From the NCBI RefSeq assembly GCF_045223415.1, contig NZ_JBEQZJ010000022.1, positions 1 to 64,000 of the forward strand: 64,000 nt of DNA. The letters are read 5' to 3'. The translations under genes and the position numbers were made by a program. Shown piece after piece: positions 43,720-52,616 of the stretch. The first letter of the stretch is position 1. Each line of letters opens with the position of its first letter. The DNA is from Hoskinsella mucinilytica. GTDB taxonomy: Bacteria > Bacillota_I > Bacilli_A > Erysipelotrichales > Erysipelotrichaceae. Below the pieces are notes generated by a model, which saw only the letters and a program-made list of their open reading frames with translations, was not told the origin of the DNA and did not search any database.

Positions 43720-44952
43720 CTACATATCTTTCTTTCCGATATCATGACGATAGAACAATTGATCACATTGAACCTTTGCTACATCAGCATACGCTTTATC
43801 ATACGCCTGTTGTAAAGTATCTTCTTGTGATACGACAATCAAAACACGACCACCTGCTGTCACAAGCTCTCCATCTTTTTCTGCAGTTCCCATATGGAAG
43901 ATCATAGAATCTACATCATCTAAACCTTTGATAACAGCATCTTTTGTGCTTGAAGCAGGATATCCATCACTTGCCATAACAACACCAAGTGTTACACGAT
44001 CATCCCATTCTAATTCTGTCTTCGCATGGTTCATGATATTTTCTACCACATCACAGAAATCACTCTTTAATCTAGGTAGGATAACTTCTGCCTCAGGATC
44101 TCCGAAACGTGCATTAAATTCAATTGTTTTGATTCCGTTTTCCGTTAACATCAAACCACCATAAAGGAATCCGGTAAATGGATGACCTTCTTTTACCATT
44201 GCTTTTGCCATTGGTATCATAATAGAATGCATTGCATCCTCAATGATTTCAGGTGTAATCTTACGTACTGGAGAGTAAACACCCATACCACCGGTATTCG
44301 GTCCCATATCTCCATCAAATGCACATTTATGATCTTGCGCAACTTGCATTGGCAATACGATATCATCACAGACAAAACAAATAAGAGAAAATTCAAATCC
44401 CACTAAACATTCTTCAATGACAACTTTGTTTCCGGGAATATCAAAAGCGATATCCAAAGCATCCAAAGCCTCTTTTAAGGTATATGCTACCGTTACCCCT
44501 TTTCCTGCTTTCAATCCATCTTCTTTGATAACGATAGGTGCTCCTTCACTTTCTACATAATGAATGGCATCCTCTTTATTGTCAAATGTTTGATAAGCTG
44601 CTGTCGGTATTCCGTATTTCGCCATAATGGCTTTTGCGAAATCTTTGCTGGACTCTACTTGTGCCGCATCTTTTGTTGGTCCGAAAATCTTCAAACCTTC
44701 CTTTTGGAATGCATCAACCACACCTAAACTCAAAGAGCTTTCAGGTCCTACAATCGTCAAATCGATTTCCTTTTCTTTTGCGAAAGCCACCAAACCATTT
44801 ACATCACTGTCAGAAATATCGACGCATTCTGCCAGATCTTTCATTCCCGGATTTCCCGGAGCTGCATAGATTTTATGTACTCTTGCACTTCTGCTTACTG
44901 CATGAACAAGGGCATGTTCTCGCCCACCTTTACCAATTACCAATACTTTCAT
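43720..44952 (-). CDS. purD: Phosphoribosylamine-glycine ligase (GAR synthetase)
   Basis: 410-aa ATP-grasp enzyme of de novo purine synthesis: phosphoribosylamine + glycine + ATP to GAR. N-terminal MKVLVIGKGGREHALV, the VVIKEDGLKAGKGVTV nucleotide-binding stretch, GPNTGGMGVYSP and EFNARFGDPEAEVILP are all typical. AAGGAAG lies before the ATG. No other pur gene is in the window; its only partner is fhs. Expression is likely switched off by guanine through the riboswitch and terminator upstream. Confidence 0.97.
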   Translation of the reverse strand: MKVLVIGKGGREHALVHAVSRSARVHKIYAAPGNPGMKDLAECVDISDSDVNGLVAFAKEKEIDLTIVGPESSLSLGVVDAFQKEGLKIFGPTKDAAQVESSKDFAKAIMAKYGIPTAAYQTFDNKEDAIHYVESEGAPIVIKEDGLKAGKGVTVAYTLKEALDALDIAFDIPGNKVVIEECLVGFEFSLICFVCDDIVLPMQVAQDHKCAFDGDMGPNTGGMGVYSPVRKITPEIIEDAMHSIMIPMAKAMVKEGHPFTGFLYGGLMLTENGIKTIEFNARFGDPEAEVILPRLKSDFCDVVENIMNHAKTELEWDDRVTLGVVMASDGYPASSTKDAVIKGLDDVDSMIFHMGTAEKDGELVTAGGRVLIVVSQEDTLQQAYDKAYADVAKVQCDQLFYRHDIGKKDM

Positions 44953-44976
44953 TGTCCGCTTCCTTTCCTACTCAAA

Positions 44977-45012
44977 ATAAAAACATGAAAAGTTAAAGTA
45001 AACCTTTCATGT
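44977..45012 (-). terminator. Riboswitch-controlled terminator before purD
   Basis: Minus-strand stem of 12 bp with one G-U pair (arms 45001-45012 and 44983-44994) followed by TTTTTATTTT. It is the expression platform between the purine aptamer and purD. An alternative hairpin, CTTTTCA/TGAAAGG, could form the antiterminator by taking up the 5' arm. Confidence 0.85.
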
Positions 45013-45027
45013 ACTTGAAAAGATTTA

Positions 45028-45095
45028 CTTGTAGTCCGCTGATTTACGGTCAGCAGGTAGAGACGCTAGTCAGCCATATTCTGATGCTATACAAG
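45028..45095 (-). ncRNA. Purine (guanine-type) riboswitch aptamer
   Basis: Read on the minus strand: P1 5' side CTTGTAT, J1/2 and P2 start with ATATGGCTG, loop region GTCTCTACC, P3 loop ACCGTAAAT, J3/1 GGACTAC and P1 3' side ACTACAAG. These are the conserved elements of the purine riboswitch. The specificity base in J3/1 (GACTAC) is C, which pairs with guanine or hypoxanthine; adenine types have U. It sits about 75-140 nt upstream of purD with a terminator in between, so purine excess should stop purD-fhs transcription. Confidence 0.94.
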
Positions 45096-45295
45096 TTTGT
45101 TACCACATTTATTTTACTTTATTTTTCTTACTTTTACAATGTGAAATCAGGTAATCCTGCATTTTATTGATTGATTTCTTTACATCCTTCCATACAACTC
45201 TAAAAAATCGAGTATCCTTTCAAAAAACCGAAAACGCAAATACCATAGATTGCTCTATCCATTGCTTTTTTACGCATTTATTTTATTTCATACAA

Positions 45296-46039
45296 TTAAT
45301 TAGATAACACATAACTAGCAGATGTACCATCTAATCCTATGCTATCTTTTGTGATTGAAATTCTACCATCACCATATAACACCGTTTTTGATCCATCTTC
45401 CATCACTGTAAAACGTATAGATGTTTCAAAACGATCGATATCCTTAGGTAATTGTTCTACCTGAATCACAAAGCTATCTTTCCCATCTTTTGTTTCCTTA
45501 GTAATACTTGCCGGTATCTTTGGATTCGTAAATTCGGCTTTTATGATGCTTTTCTCTTCTACATCCACAATGATACGATAGACTCTATCATTATGTTCGA
45601 TACGATCTAATGATATCAGCTTCACACTAGGAGTAGTAACGAGTTCATAATGATGCATACCGACATCAACTGTTTTTTCTTGTCCGAATTCCTTATAACG
45701 CACTTTAGAAAATTCTGACGCATTTTGTTTTGTGACATTCCATAACATTGTCTTCGTATGCTTTTTCTGTAGAAATCTCCCTTCTGTTACTTCATCGATA
45801 AGATTCAAATGATAAGCCGGTTCTACTTGTTTCGTTGTTTTCACATCATCAATTCCCTCAACACTGATCGTTTTGATTCCATGATAGGTAATCGCCACAT
45901 GAAAGCTTCTACCCAACTGTTCTTGCGGTTCACTCATTACCAGATATACGCTGTTTCGTTCAAAGGTAACCGGCTTCATATAAATATAGGTTGCACCAAT
46001 CAGTAATACAAGCAGAATCGCAATCACTATTTTTTTCAT
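45296..46039 (-). CDS. Membrane-anchored protein of unknown function
   Basis: 247 aa, family not recognised. An N-terminal hydrophobic helix (KKIVIAILLVLLIGATYIYM) without a lipobox anchors a beta-rich domain predicted outside the cell. Its start overlaps the stop of the preceding membrane protein gene by 4 nt. It is the last of three genes led by a LytTR regulator, so it may belong to a surface-sensing or stress unit. Confidence 0.62.
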   Translation of the reverse strand: MKKIVIAILLVLLIGATYIYMKPVTFERNSVYLVMSEPQEQLGRSFHVAITYHGIKTISVEGIDDVKTTKQVEPAYHLNLIDEVTEGRFLQKKHTKTMLWNVTKQNASEFSKVRYKEFGQEKTVDVGMHHYELVTTPSVKLISLDRIEHNDRVYRIIVDVEEKSIIKAEFTNPKIPASITKETKDGKDSFVIQVEQLPKDIDRFETSIRFTVMEDGSKTVLYGDGRISITKDSIGLDGTSASYVLSN

Positions 46040-46698
46040 AAGATGATACCTCCATTCTCTATTTTTATCTTCTTATGAAGTTCTACCGGATACAGGTTCT
46101 CACCTTCACAGAAATTGGTAATCGTAATGTCCATATATATAGCATCACAATGTTGTTCCCATGTACCTTCAAAGAAGATAGAAAGTGTGCCGTCATCTAT
46201 GGAATTCATAGACACATCACTGGATGCCCCTCCTTCACTGATATGAAAAACTTCATTTTTTTGAGGTTCTCGATTCAGCTTATACTCTAAGATAAATCCA
46301 TAATGTTTTCCATCATTTGCATAATAAACCGTTACATTCTCTTCTATCTTTTTGATTTCTAAAGAATAGGCTTCACCGACTTTTTCCGGTAACATGTCCT
46401 CATACATTTTCTTTTTATCCTCTTTCGTCAACGTCGCAAAAGAAACTCGATCAAGTAGATTACATTCTTGAGGTTGTGAATCAGAAGGTGTAATGATTGC
46501 GACAATGATCAAAACAATGGTACTTAACAATAGATATAACTTCATGAGTTTATCAGGTTCCATTGCCTTCACACGTTTTCCTTCTAATACTTGATTGATC
46601 TTTTTCTCATAATATCGTCTATAGACCTTATATAACAAAATACCGACGATCACACAAATCAATAACGCTATCAAAACGATCTGAATACGGTTTTCCAT
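46036..46698 (-). CDS. Two-TM membrane protein with extracytoplasmic domain
   Basis: 220 aa, family not recognised. Two hydrophobic helices (about residues 5-23 and 52-70) are separated by a basic loop (YRRYYEKKINQVLEGKR). About 150 residues follow that are predicted outside the cell. The start at 46698 has AGGAGG 8 nt upstream; GTG at 46707 lies within that site. It lies between the LytTR gene (12-nt gap) and the anchored protein (4-nt overlap). Confidence 0.62.
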   Translation of the reverse strand: MENRIQIVLIALLICVIVGILLYKVYRRYYEKKINQVLEGKRVKAMEPDKLMKLYLLLSTIVLIIVAIITPSDSQPQECNLLDRVSFATLTKEDKKKMYEDMLPEKVGEAYSLEIKKIEENVTVYYANDGKHYGFILEYKLNREPQKNEVFHISEGGASSDVSMNSIDDGTLSIFFEGTWEQHCDAIYMDITITNFCEGENLYPVELHKKIKIENGGIIL

Positions 46699-46710
46699 TT
46701 CCTTCACCTC

Positions 46711-47157
46711 CTAGAATCCCATTTCTTCTTTGAAATGATAATAATAACTTCGTGATACTTCGATTTGTTCTTCATTACTCAAAAGAAGCACAAACTTCAT
46801 ATTCAGACTTGTCTTAATGCGACGGATATCTTTTTTATTGACAATAAAAGCTTTATGAATTCTTAAAAATCCCTTTTCATATAAGCTTGCTTCTAGCTGA
46901 TACATGGTTTCTTTTATTTGATATCGTCCTTCTTTTGTATGAACATAAACGATGTTATTACTTGCTTCGATATAAATGATATCATTCACAGAAATACGAA
47001 AGTATTCCTCTTGATCTTTGACCAATAACACATTATGCTCATGATGTAACTCATATAAAACAAATGGTGCATCATCGCTATATTCAATTTCATTTTTATT
47101 GATTGCGGTTTTGATAAGTTCCTTATTTTCTTTTGTTGCGATCAATTTCAACTTCAT
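46711..47157 (-). CDS. LytTR-domain DNA-binding regulator
   Basis: 148 aa. A C-terminal LytTR domain is visible: YFRISVNDIIYIEASNNIVYV, then FLRIHKAFIVNKKDIRRI and IEVSRSYY. The N-terminal 50 residues are short and lack the Asp pocket of a receiver, so it is not a response regulator of a classical two-component pair. It leads an operon with two membrane-anchored proteins. The start at 47157 has GAGGGG 8 nt upstream. Confidence 0.85.
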   Translation of the reverse strand: MKLKLIATKENKELIKTAINKNEIEYSDDAPFVLYELHHEHNVLLVKDQEEYFRISVNDIIYIEASNNIVYVHTKEGRYQIKETMYQLEASLYEKGFLRIHKAFIVNKKDIRRIKTSLNMKFVLLLSNEEQIEVSRSYYYHFKEEMGF

Positions 47158-47424
47158 AGTTATCACCCCTCATAGCCATTAAATTTACTAGCTTTTCTAT
47201 CTCTTTCCTTTTCACCTACAGTTTACCTTACCCCTCTTAGAAAAGAAAGGAAAACCAGGTATCCTACAATACAGGAGAATAAGATGCACTACCTTATCAT
47301 AAGTGATGAATAATTCCTATCTATTGGGCATATGAATGCATAGTAGGCATAAATTTTCAAAAAATGAAAGATGAATGAAACTTTTTAGACCTTAAGAACG
47401 TTATATCAATAGAAGGTGATCTAT
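47158..47424. other. Intergenic region between LytTR gene and membrane protein gene
   Basis: 267 nt between divergent genes. No clear promoter pair, repeat or RNA structure was recognised beyond AAGGTGATCT before the + strand gene. Confidence 0.4.
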
Positions 47425-47883
47425 ATGAAAGAAACGAATAAAATAACACGTATCTGTTGTATCAGTTGGATCTTATGTATCTGTAGCTATTTATGTGCCA
47501 TTTTGATACGATCTTATATGTATTCCACAATGATGATTAATAATCAAATTGAAGAGTCTATCATCCAACGCATTGATTTTTTAGATACCTTGATTCAGCT
47601 TATCTATGATGTTTTTATCATCCTCATGCTTTCTACTTTTCTTTATTTAATAGAACGTTTTCTTCATGCATCCCTAAAAAAAGACTGTTATTTTACAGGA
47701 TTGACCCTCATCACCTGTATGCTTCTTTCCTTACTAAGTGTCATCCTTTTTGAAATCCCTAAAACAACAGCATTCGCCCCTTTTCAACTCTTTCCACACT
47801 TTTTCTTTTTTCTGGCGATTTTGGCCATAATGAATGTGCTTCGAAAACGCCATGATGCTATTCACACTCATAATTTCACATAG
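47425..47883 (+). CDS. Four-TM small membrane protein
   Basis: 152 aa with about four hydrophobic segments and short polar loops, resembling the general layout of DUF2975-like proteins but without a motif that settles it. The ATG at 47425 is preferred to GTG at 47416 because AAGGTG lies before it. The gene is divergent from the LytTR unit and is followed by a second small membrane protein on the same strand. Confidence 0.6.
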   Translation: MKETNKITRICCISWILCICSYLCAILIRSYMYSTMMINNQIEESIIQRIDFLDTLIQLIYDVFIILMLSTFLYLIERFLHASLKKDCYFTGLTLITCMLLSLLSVILFEIPKTTAFAPFQLFPHFFFFLAILAIMNVLRKRHDAIHTHNFT

Positions 47884-47955
47884 AATTCAGGTATCATTCG
47901 GTAGAATCCAAAATCAAAAAGAATTATAATAAAGAAGACGAAAGGAAGTTTTCAC

Positions 47956-48216
47956 ATGTTGGGTCAAATCATTTGTATATCCATTCTTTTAAGCTTGCTT
48001 CAATTCTTTTTCTATAAGAAAAAGGTACATAAACTAATTTTTTATATCCTTCCTACCATAATGATTTGTTATATGATCTTTGTTATTTTTCATACTGTTA
48101 GAGAACAGGCATTGATCAACACTAGTTTTCCACTTTCACTTAAAGTTTTAGGCATGCTGTTACCTTGCATGATTTCGCTTATTTTGATGATCATTTGTGA
48201 CATAAAAAAACAGTAA
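47956..48216 (+). CDS. Small membrane protein of unknown function
   Basis: 86 aa with three hydrophobic segments (MLGQIICISILLSLLQFFFY, KLIFYILPTIMICYMIFVIF and LKVLGMLLPCMISLILMIIC) and a short basic end. AAAGGAAG precedes the ATG. It is the last AT-rich gene before the ICE. Its downstream end is close to the inferred element boundary, so the next chromosomal gene may have been separated from it. Confidence 0.6.
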   Translation: MLGQIICISILLSLLQFFFYKKKVHKLIFYILPTIMICYMIFVIFHTVREQALINTSFPLSLKVLGMLLPCMISLILMIICDIKKQ

Positions 48217-48278
48217 AATCTTGATTATCCCCTAAAACACTGTATCTATCGCACTATCAAAGGATTGCAACCATTCAT

Positions 48279-48300
48279 TTTACTACTTATTTACTACTGA
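48279..48300. repeat. Tandem 11-bp DR2-like integrase arm sites
   Basis: Read on the minus strand: AGTAGTAAATA followed at once by AGTAGTAAAAT. The core AGTAGTAAA is that of the DR2 repeats bound by the N-terminal domain of Tn916 integrase (as recalled from published structures). Their place between the last chromosomal gene and the first ICE gene marks the left end. Confidence 0.65.
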
Positions 48301-48398
48301 CGAATGAGCCTTGATACGCTGATATTCTGTGATATGCAAAGATATGGTACAGCACATCCGTATTGAAACATCAAAATTGAATAAAGCATATAGACTAC

Positions 48399-48456
48399 GG
48401 AACGCCTAAAAAGAAGCGTTCCTTTTCTATTTTCAGCCGTTCAGAAATGGACGGCT
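48399..48456 (+). promoter_or_regulatory. Two stem-loops in the leader of the adhesin gene
   Basis: GGAACGC (48399-48405) pairs with GCGTTCC (48416-48422), then TTTTCTATTTT, a good terminator. AGCCGTTC (48435-48442) pairs with GGACGGCT (48449-48456), then TATTTTATT. They lie 31-88 nt before the ATG. They could stop read-through from the chromosome or attenuate the adhesin gene. Confidence 0.6.
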
Positions 48457-48486
48457 ATTTTATTACCCAAACGAAAGGAGCATTAC

Positions 48487-51400
48487 ATGAAGAAAATATT
48501 TAAACGGTTGCTGACTGCTACGCTGACACTGGCAACCCTCTTTACCTCATTACCAGCTACGCAGGTACACGCTTCATCAAACAGTGTTGTCCGCTTGGAA
48601 AAGCACCCGCAATACAGCTATGAGTTTGACAACAGCTATCCTGCACCATTCAACTATAAATCTGGCTGGCAAAGCTGGTGGACGTTCCACATGAATGTAA
48701 ATGCAAGTGGAATGGAAAAGATTGTCTACTGTATGCAGTTCAGTATTCCATGCAATACAGGCGACCAGTACAACCATCAGAATACACATCCAGATATCAA
48801 CGCCAAGGAACAGAAGCTATTACAGCGTGCCTTGGTCTTTGGCTACAATGAAAATACAGGCAACCTGTATGGTGGCTCATGGCTTGACAATGCTATGGCA
48901 ACACAAGCAATGGTGTGGGTCATTACAGGCGGTCAATATGGTACGTCATGGGAAAGCAGAATTGCAGACAATCTTCTGCAAGACAATCCAACCGCACGCA
49001 GTATCTACAATCAAATTCGTGCCAACATGGAAAGCTATGACACTATCCCCAGCTTTACGACTTCCAGTGCTGGCAGTGCAAAAGATTATGAAATGAAATA
49101 CAACATGAATACAGGCAAATTTGACTTGACACTAGAGGACAGCAGAAACGCATTGAAATACTTTGACTTTTCCGCTTCTGGTGTGAGTGTACAGCGTAAT
49201 GGTAACAAGCTGGTATTATCTGCACCAACTGAAAAGCAGTTCGACACCATCACATTGAAAGCCAACAAGAACTTGCCAAAAGACGCTTTACCGTCTTTGA
49301 TTTCTGGTACGCCCGAATTTTGGTACAACCCTACACAGCAGAATTTCACTTCATTAAATGTGAGTGGCTCTCGTGAAGCTGTACCAGCATATTTCAAGCT
49401 ACATACAGAAAAAATCGGACATATCAAATTAAAGAAAACGTCCGAAGATGGTATTGTAAGTGGATTGCGTTTTCAGATTACAGGAAACGGCATTGACCGT
49501 ATCTACACCACAGATAAAGACGGCAATATCCCTATACAAAACCTTGTTGCTGGTGATTATGTCATTACCGAAGTAGATACACCGAACAAATACGTTCAGC
49601 CACATACACAGGTGGTAACAGTCAAGCCTGCGGAAACCACAGCGGTAGACTTTAGCAATGTTCTCAAAAAGTTCAATATCCATGTCACAAAGTCGGATGA
49701 GGAAACAGGTAGCGACCAACAGGGTGACGCAACCCTTGACGGTGCAGAATATGACATCTACAACAGTCAAGGCGACCTTGTAGACCATATGAAAGCTGAC
49801 GGCAAGACTGCCACAAGTAAATTGCTGGTCTTAGGTACATACAAGATTTATGAAGTCGTACCGCCAACAGGCTACACCTTGAATAATCAGCCTATCACTG
49901 TCACTGGTGACTTTGAGGGGCAGACTGTGGAAATCGGACGAGCTGACACAGGTATCACCGATAGAGTTATCAAAGGTCAAGTCGCAGTCACAAAGTTTGC
50001 AGACAAGCCACTGACTGGAAACAGTGAGGACGGCGGTATCAAACAGCCTTTAGAGGGTATCGAGTTTACGTTGACCTTGAAAAGTACAGGTGTTGAAGCC
50101 TGCAAGATTACGACTGACGCAGACGGCTACGCTATCACACCTTTACTGCCCTATGGTGTCTATCGTATCGAGGAAAGCAAAGGTGCAGAGGGTTACAGAA
50201 AAATTGAGCCTTTCGACATCAGGATTGACAGCAACGGTAAGATTTACAAGTATATCCTAGAAAATACCGTCTATGAAACAGAGGTAAAAATCATCAAGAA
50301 AGACGCTGAAACTGGCAAGGTCATTCCGCTTGCTGGTACACAGTTCAAAATCAAGGACAGTGCTGGTAATTGGGTAACACAGAAATACAACTACCCGAAA
50401 CCAACGACCATTGACACATTTTCCACTGCCGAAGATGGAACGCTGGTACTTCCACAGTCCTTGCCTGCTGGTGATTATGGATTGTATGAAGTCAAAGCAC
50501 CATACGGCTACACAGTATCAAAAGAGCCTATCCCTTTTACCGTATCTGCCAGTGACCCATCTACCATGCTGGAAGTCACAAGCAGAAACAAGCCAGTCAA
50601 AGGAACGGTCACAATCGAGAAGCAAGGTGAGCGTTTTGTCGCAAGTGACAATATCGGTACGGAATTAGGTATCATGTTCTCGCCCATCTATGAGTTAAAG
50701 AATTTAGAGGGTGTGACCTTTGATATCGTGGCGGTTGAGGATATCACCACACAGGACGGTACAATCCGTTATGAACAGGGTGAAATTGTTGATACCATTA
50801 CCACAGGAAAAGACGGCAAAGCGACTTCAAAAGCACTGTACTTAGGAAAGTATCAAGCCGTAGAAAAAAGTACATTAGATGGCTTTGTGTTAGACGGTAC
50901 GGCACACCCATTTGAATTGACCTATCAAGACCAAGACACAGAGCTTGTGACAACTTCCATGTGTCTTGAAAATACACGCCAAAAAGCTAAGGTTTCCTTA
51001 TTCAAAGAGTATGAAACAGCAGGAAATCAAGAATATAACCCATTATCAGAAATCATATTCGGGTTGTATGCTCGTGAAGATATCCTTACACATGGCGGTG
51101 ATATCGGTATCAAAAAAGGCTCATTCATTGAAGCAATCAGCCTTGACGAATTAGGAAACGGAAACATCAGTACCGACCTGCCAGCAGGAAGCTACACCAT
51201 CAAAGAGATAGCAACAGGAAAAGGCTACCTGCTTACTGATACAGCTTACGACTTTGATTTTAAATATATGGGGCAGGAAGTGCCTTACATTCCTATCCAT
51301 GTGAATGACGGCAAGCCTATTATGAATAAGCTCATGCGTGGCAATCTTGAAATCACAAAAACAAGTGAGGACAAAAAGGTTGAGGGTATCAGCTTCAAGG

Positions 51401-52032
51401 TATCTGGTACAACGGAAATCGGTACAACCTTTGAAGAAATCTACAAGACAGATAAAGACGGTAAAATCAGTATCAAAAATCTGTTAGTAGGCACTTATGA
51501 AGTATCAGAGGTTGTAGACGATTTGACAGTCGGTTATATCACACCAGAGAGCCAGACCGTTACTATTAAACATGATGAAACAGCAGAAATCAAAATGGAA
51601 AACAAGCTCATTCATGGTGGTTTCAATCTGTTAAAAACAGACGAGGACAAGAAGCCTTTAGCTGGTGTCAAGTTTGGCTTATATAAGGCAGATGGCACAC
51701 CACTGGTAGAGTTTATCACTGGTAAAGATGGCACATACAGCATGAGTGATTTGTTGTATGGCGACTACTACCTAAAAGAGCTGGAAACGGTGAAAGGCTA
51801 TGAATTTGACAAAGAAGCTGTATATGCGTTCAGTGTATCAAAAGACGGTGAAATCATTGAGATAACAGCCGTCAATAAAAAGATACCAGAAACACCAGTT
51901 ACTAAAACAGACAGTCCGAAAACTGGTGATACAAGCAACGCTACCGCATTACTGCTACTGCTTGGAATGTCTGGAATATCTTTAGCAGGTATCAGCTTCA
52001 TTCAGTACCGCAAGAAGAAAAAAGCTGAATAG
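48487..52032 (+). CDS. Large surface adhesin: thioester domain, Cna-B/SpaA repeats, sortase anchor
   Basis: 1181-aa wall-anchored protein. Signal peptide to about residue 29 (cut after VHA). Residues about 40-290 form a thioester domain: Cys82 in IVYCMQFSIP and Gln140 in ATQAMVWVITGG would make the internal thioester that binds host amines. About 310-1135 holds some eight Cna-B/SpaA-type repeats (recurring pattern as in GDYVITEVDTPNKY, GTYKIYEVVPPTGY, GDYGLYEVKAPYGY), each likely with an isopeptide bond (Lys near the start, Glu in the YE motif). The sorting signal is SPKTG (about 1143-1147), a hydrophobic stretch and KKKKAE; the first position is Ser, not Leu. GC-richer than the chromosome. 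Cargo of the ICE, probably for host or partner adhesion. Confidence 0.9.
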   Translation: MKKIFKRLLTATLTLATLFTSLPATQVHASSNSVVRLEKHPQYSYEFDNSYPAPFNYKSGWQSWWTFHMNVNASGMEKIVYCMQFSIPCNTGDQYNHQNTHPDINAKEQKLLQRALVFGYNENTGNLYGGSWLDNAMATQAMVWVITGGQYGTSWESRIADNLLQDNPTARSIYNQIRANMESYDTIPSFTTSSAGSAKDYEMKYNMNTGKFDLTLEDSRNALKYFDFSASGVSVQRNGNKLVLSAPTEKQFDTITLKANKNLPKDALPSLISGTPEFWYNPTQQNFTSLNVSGSREAVPAYFKLHTEKIGHIKLKKTSEDGIVSGLRFQITGNGIDRIYTTDKDGNIPIQNLVAGDYVITEVDTPNKYVQPHTQVVTVKPAETTAVDFSNVLKKFNIHVTKSDEETGSDQQGDATLDGAEYDIYNSQGDLVDHMKADGKTATSKLLVLGTYKIYEVVPPTGYTLNNQPITVTGDFEGQTVEIGRADTGITDRVIKGQVAVTKFADKPLTGNSEDGGIKQPLEGIEFTLTLKSTGVEACKITTDADGYAITPLLPYGVYRIEESKGAEGYRKIEPFDIRIDSNGKIYKYILENTVYETEVKIIKKDAETGKVIPLAGTQFKIKDSAGNWVTQKYNYPKPTTIDTFSTAEDGTLVLPQSLPAGDYGLYEVKAPYGYTVSKEPIPFTVSASDPSTMLEVTSRNKPVKGTVTIEKQGERFVASDNIGTELGIMFSPIYELKNLEGVTFDIVAVEDITTQDGTIRYEQGEIVDTITTGKDGKATSKALYLGKYQAVEKSTLDGFVLDGTAHPFELTYQDQDTELVTTSMCLENTRQKAKVSLFKEYETAGNQEYNPLSEIIFGLYAREDILTHGGDIGIKKGSFIEAISLDELGNGNISTDLPAGSYTIKEIATGKGYLLTDTAYDFDFKYMGQEVPYIPIHVNDGKPIMNKLMRGNLEITKTSEDKKVEGISFKVSGTTEIGTTFEEIYKTDKDGKISIKNLLVGTYEVSEVVDDLTVGYITPESQTVTIKHDETAEIKMENKLIHGGFNLLKTDEDKKPLAGVKFGLYKADGTPLVEFITGKDGTYSMSDLLYGDYYLKELETVKGYEFDKEAVYAFSVSKDGEIIEITAVNKKIPETPVTKTDSPKTGDTSNATALLLLLGMSGISLAGISFIQYRKKKKAE

Positions 52033-52281
52033 CAGGTGGTGAGGATATGAACACCACACGTTCCCCACCGTTTTAATTAAAAGGAACAGCCAACACATGG
52101 CTGGTAACACCCTTACTTCTGCTTAGTGACCGCCTTTCAGTATGAATGGAGCTTGTCAAGGGTGCTGAAAGCACAACGCTTGCCCTTGATAAGATACAGG
52201 CATACTGGTACTCTGTGTCACGCAGAAGAAAGAGAAACAACAAAACAAAAATTCATATAGAAAGAAAAGAGGAAAATAATT
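52033..52281 (+). other. Intergenic region with nested inverted repeats before the DUF961 pair
   Basis: 249 nt without a supportable gene. CAGCCA/TGGCTG (52087-52092 with 52098-52103) forms one hairpin. TCAAGGG (52156-52162) and CCCTTGA (52183-52189) enclose an inner GTGCT/AGCAC hairpin (52162-52174). It probably contains the promoter and control region of the transfer module. No -35/-10 pair was placed with confidence. Confidence 0.45.
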
Positions 52282-52602
52282 ATGGAATTAAAATTTGTAG
52301 TGCCGAACATGGAAAAGACATTCGGCAATTTAGAATTTGCAGGAGAAAGCGAGGTTGTACAGCGTCGGATCAACGGACGTGTAACGGCAGTGTCCCGAAG
52401 CTACAACCTTTACAGTGATGTGCAGAGAGCCGATGACATTATCGTGGTGCTTCCTGCTGAAGCTGGGGAAAAGCATTTCCAGCCAGAACAGAAAGTGAAG
52501 CTGATTAACCCACGCATTAGTGCAGAGGGTTACAAAATCGGCACAAGAGGATTTACAAACTATATCTTACTGGCAGATGATATGCTGCCGGAGAGCAAAT
52601 AA
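52282..52602 (+). CDS. DUF961/YdcP family protein (Tn916 Orf23-like)
   Basis: 106 aa. MELKFVVPNMEKTFGNLEF and the C-terminal RGFTNYILLADDM are typical of the YdcP/DUF961 proteins that open the transfer module of Tn916 and ICEBs1. In those elements they assist replication or transfer of the excised circle as processivity helpers. It is followed after 14 nt by a second member. AGAGGA lies upstream of the ATG. Confidence 0.88.
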   Translation: MELKFVVPNMEKTFGNLEFAGESEVVQRRINGRVTAVSRSYNLYSDVQRADDIIVVLPAEAGEKHFQPEQKVKLINPRISAEGYKIGTRGFTNYILLADDMLPESK

Positions 52603-52616
52603 GGAGGACTGAAAAA

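Noticed and set aside
48270..48360. Minus-strand 25-codon frame in the ICE left end
   Set aside because: Too short, no RBS, and it covers the DR2-like repeats; better explained as part of the element end.
48487..52032. Adhesin as a prophage tail or S-layer protein
   Set aside because: Signal peptide, thioester motif, Cna-B-like repeats and sortase signal explain it better, and no phage genes are nearby.
52146..52418. Open frame of 90 codons at the start of the DUF961 region
   Set aside because: It overlaps the DUF961 gene in another frame, has no family resemblance and covers the hairpins of the intergenic region.
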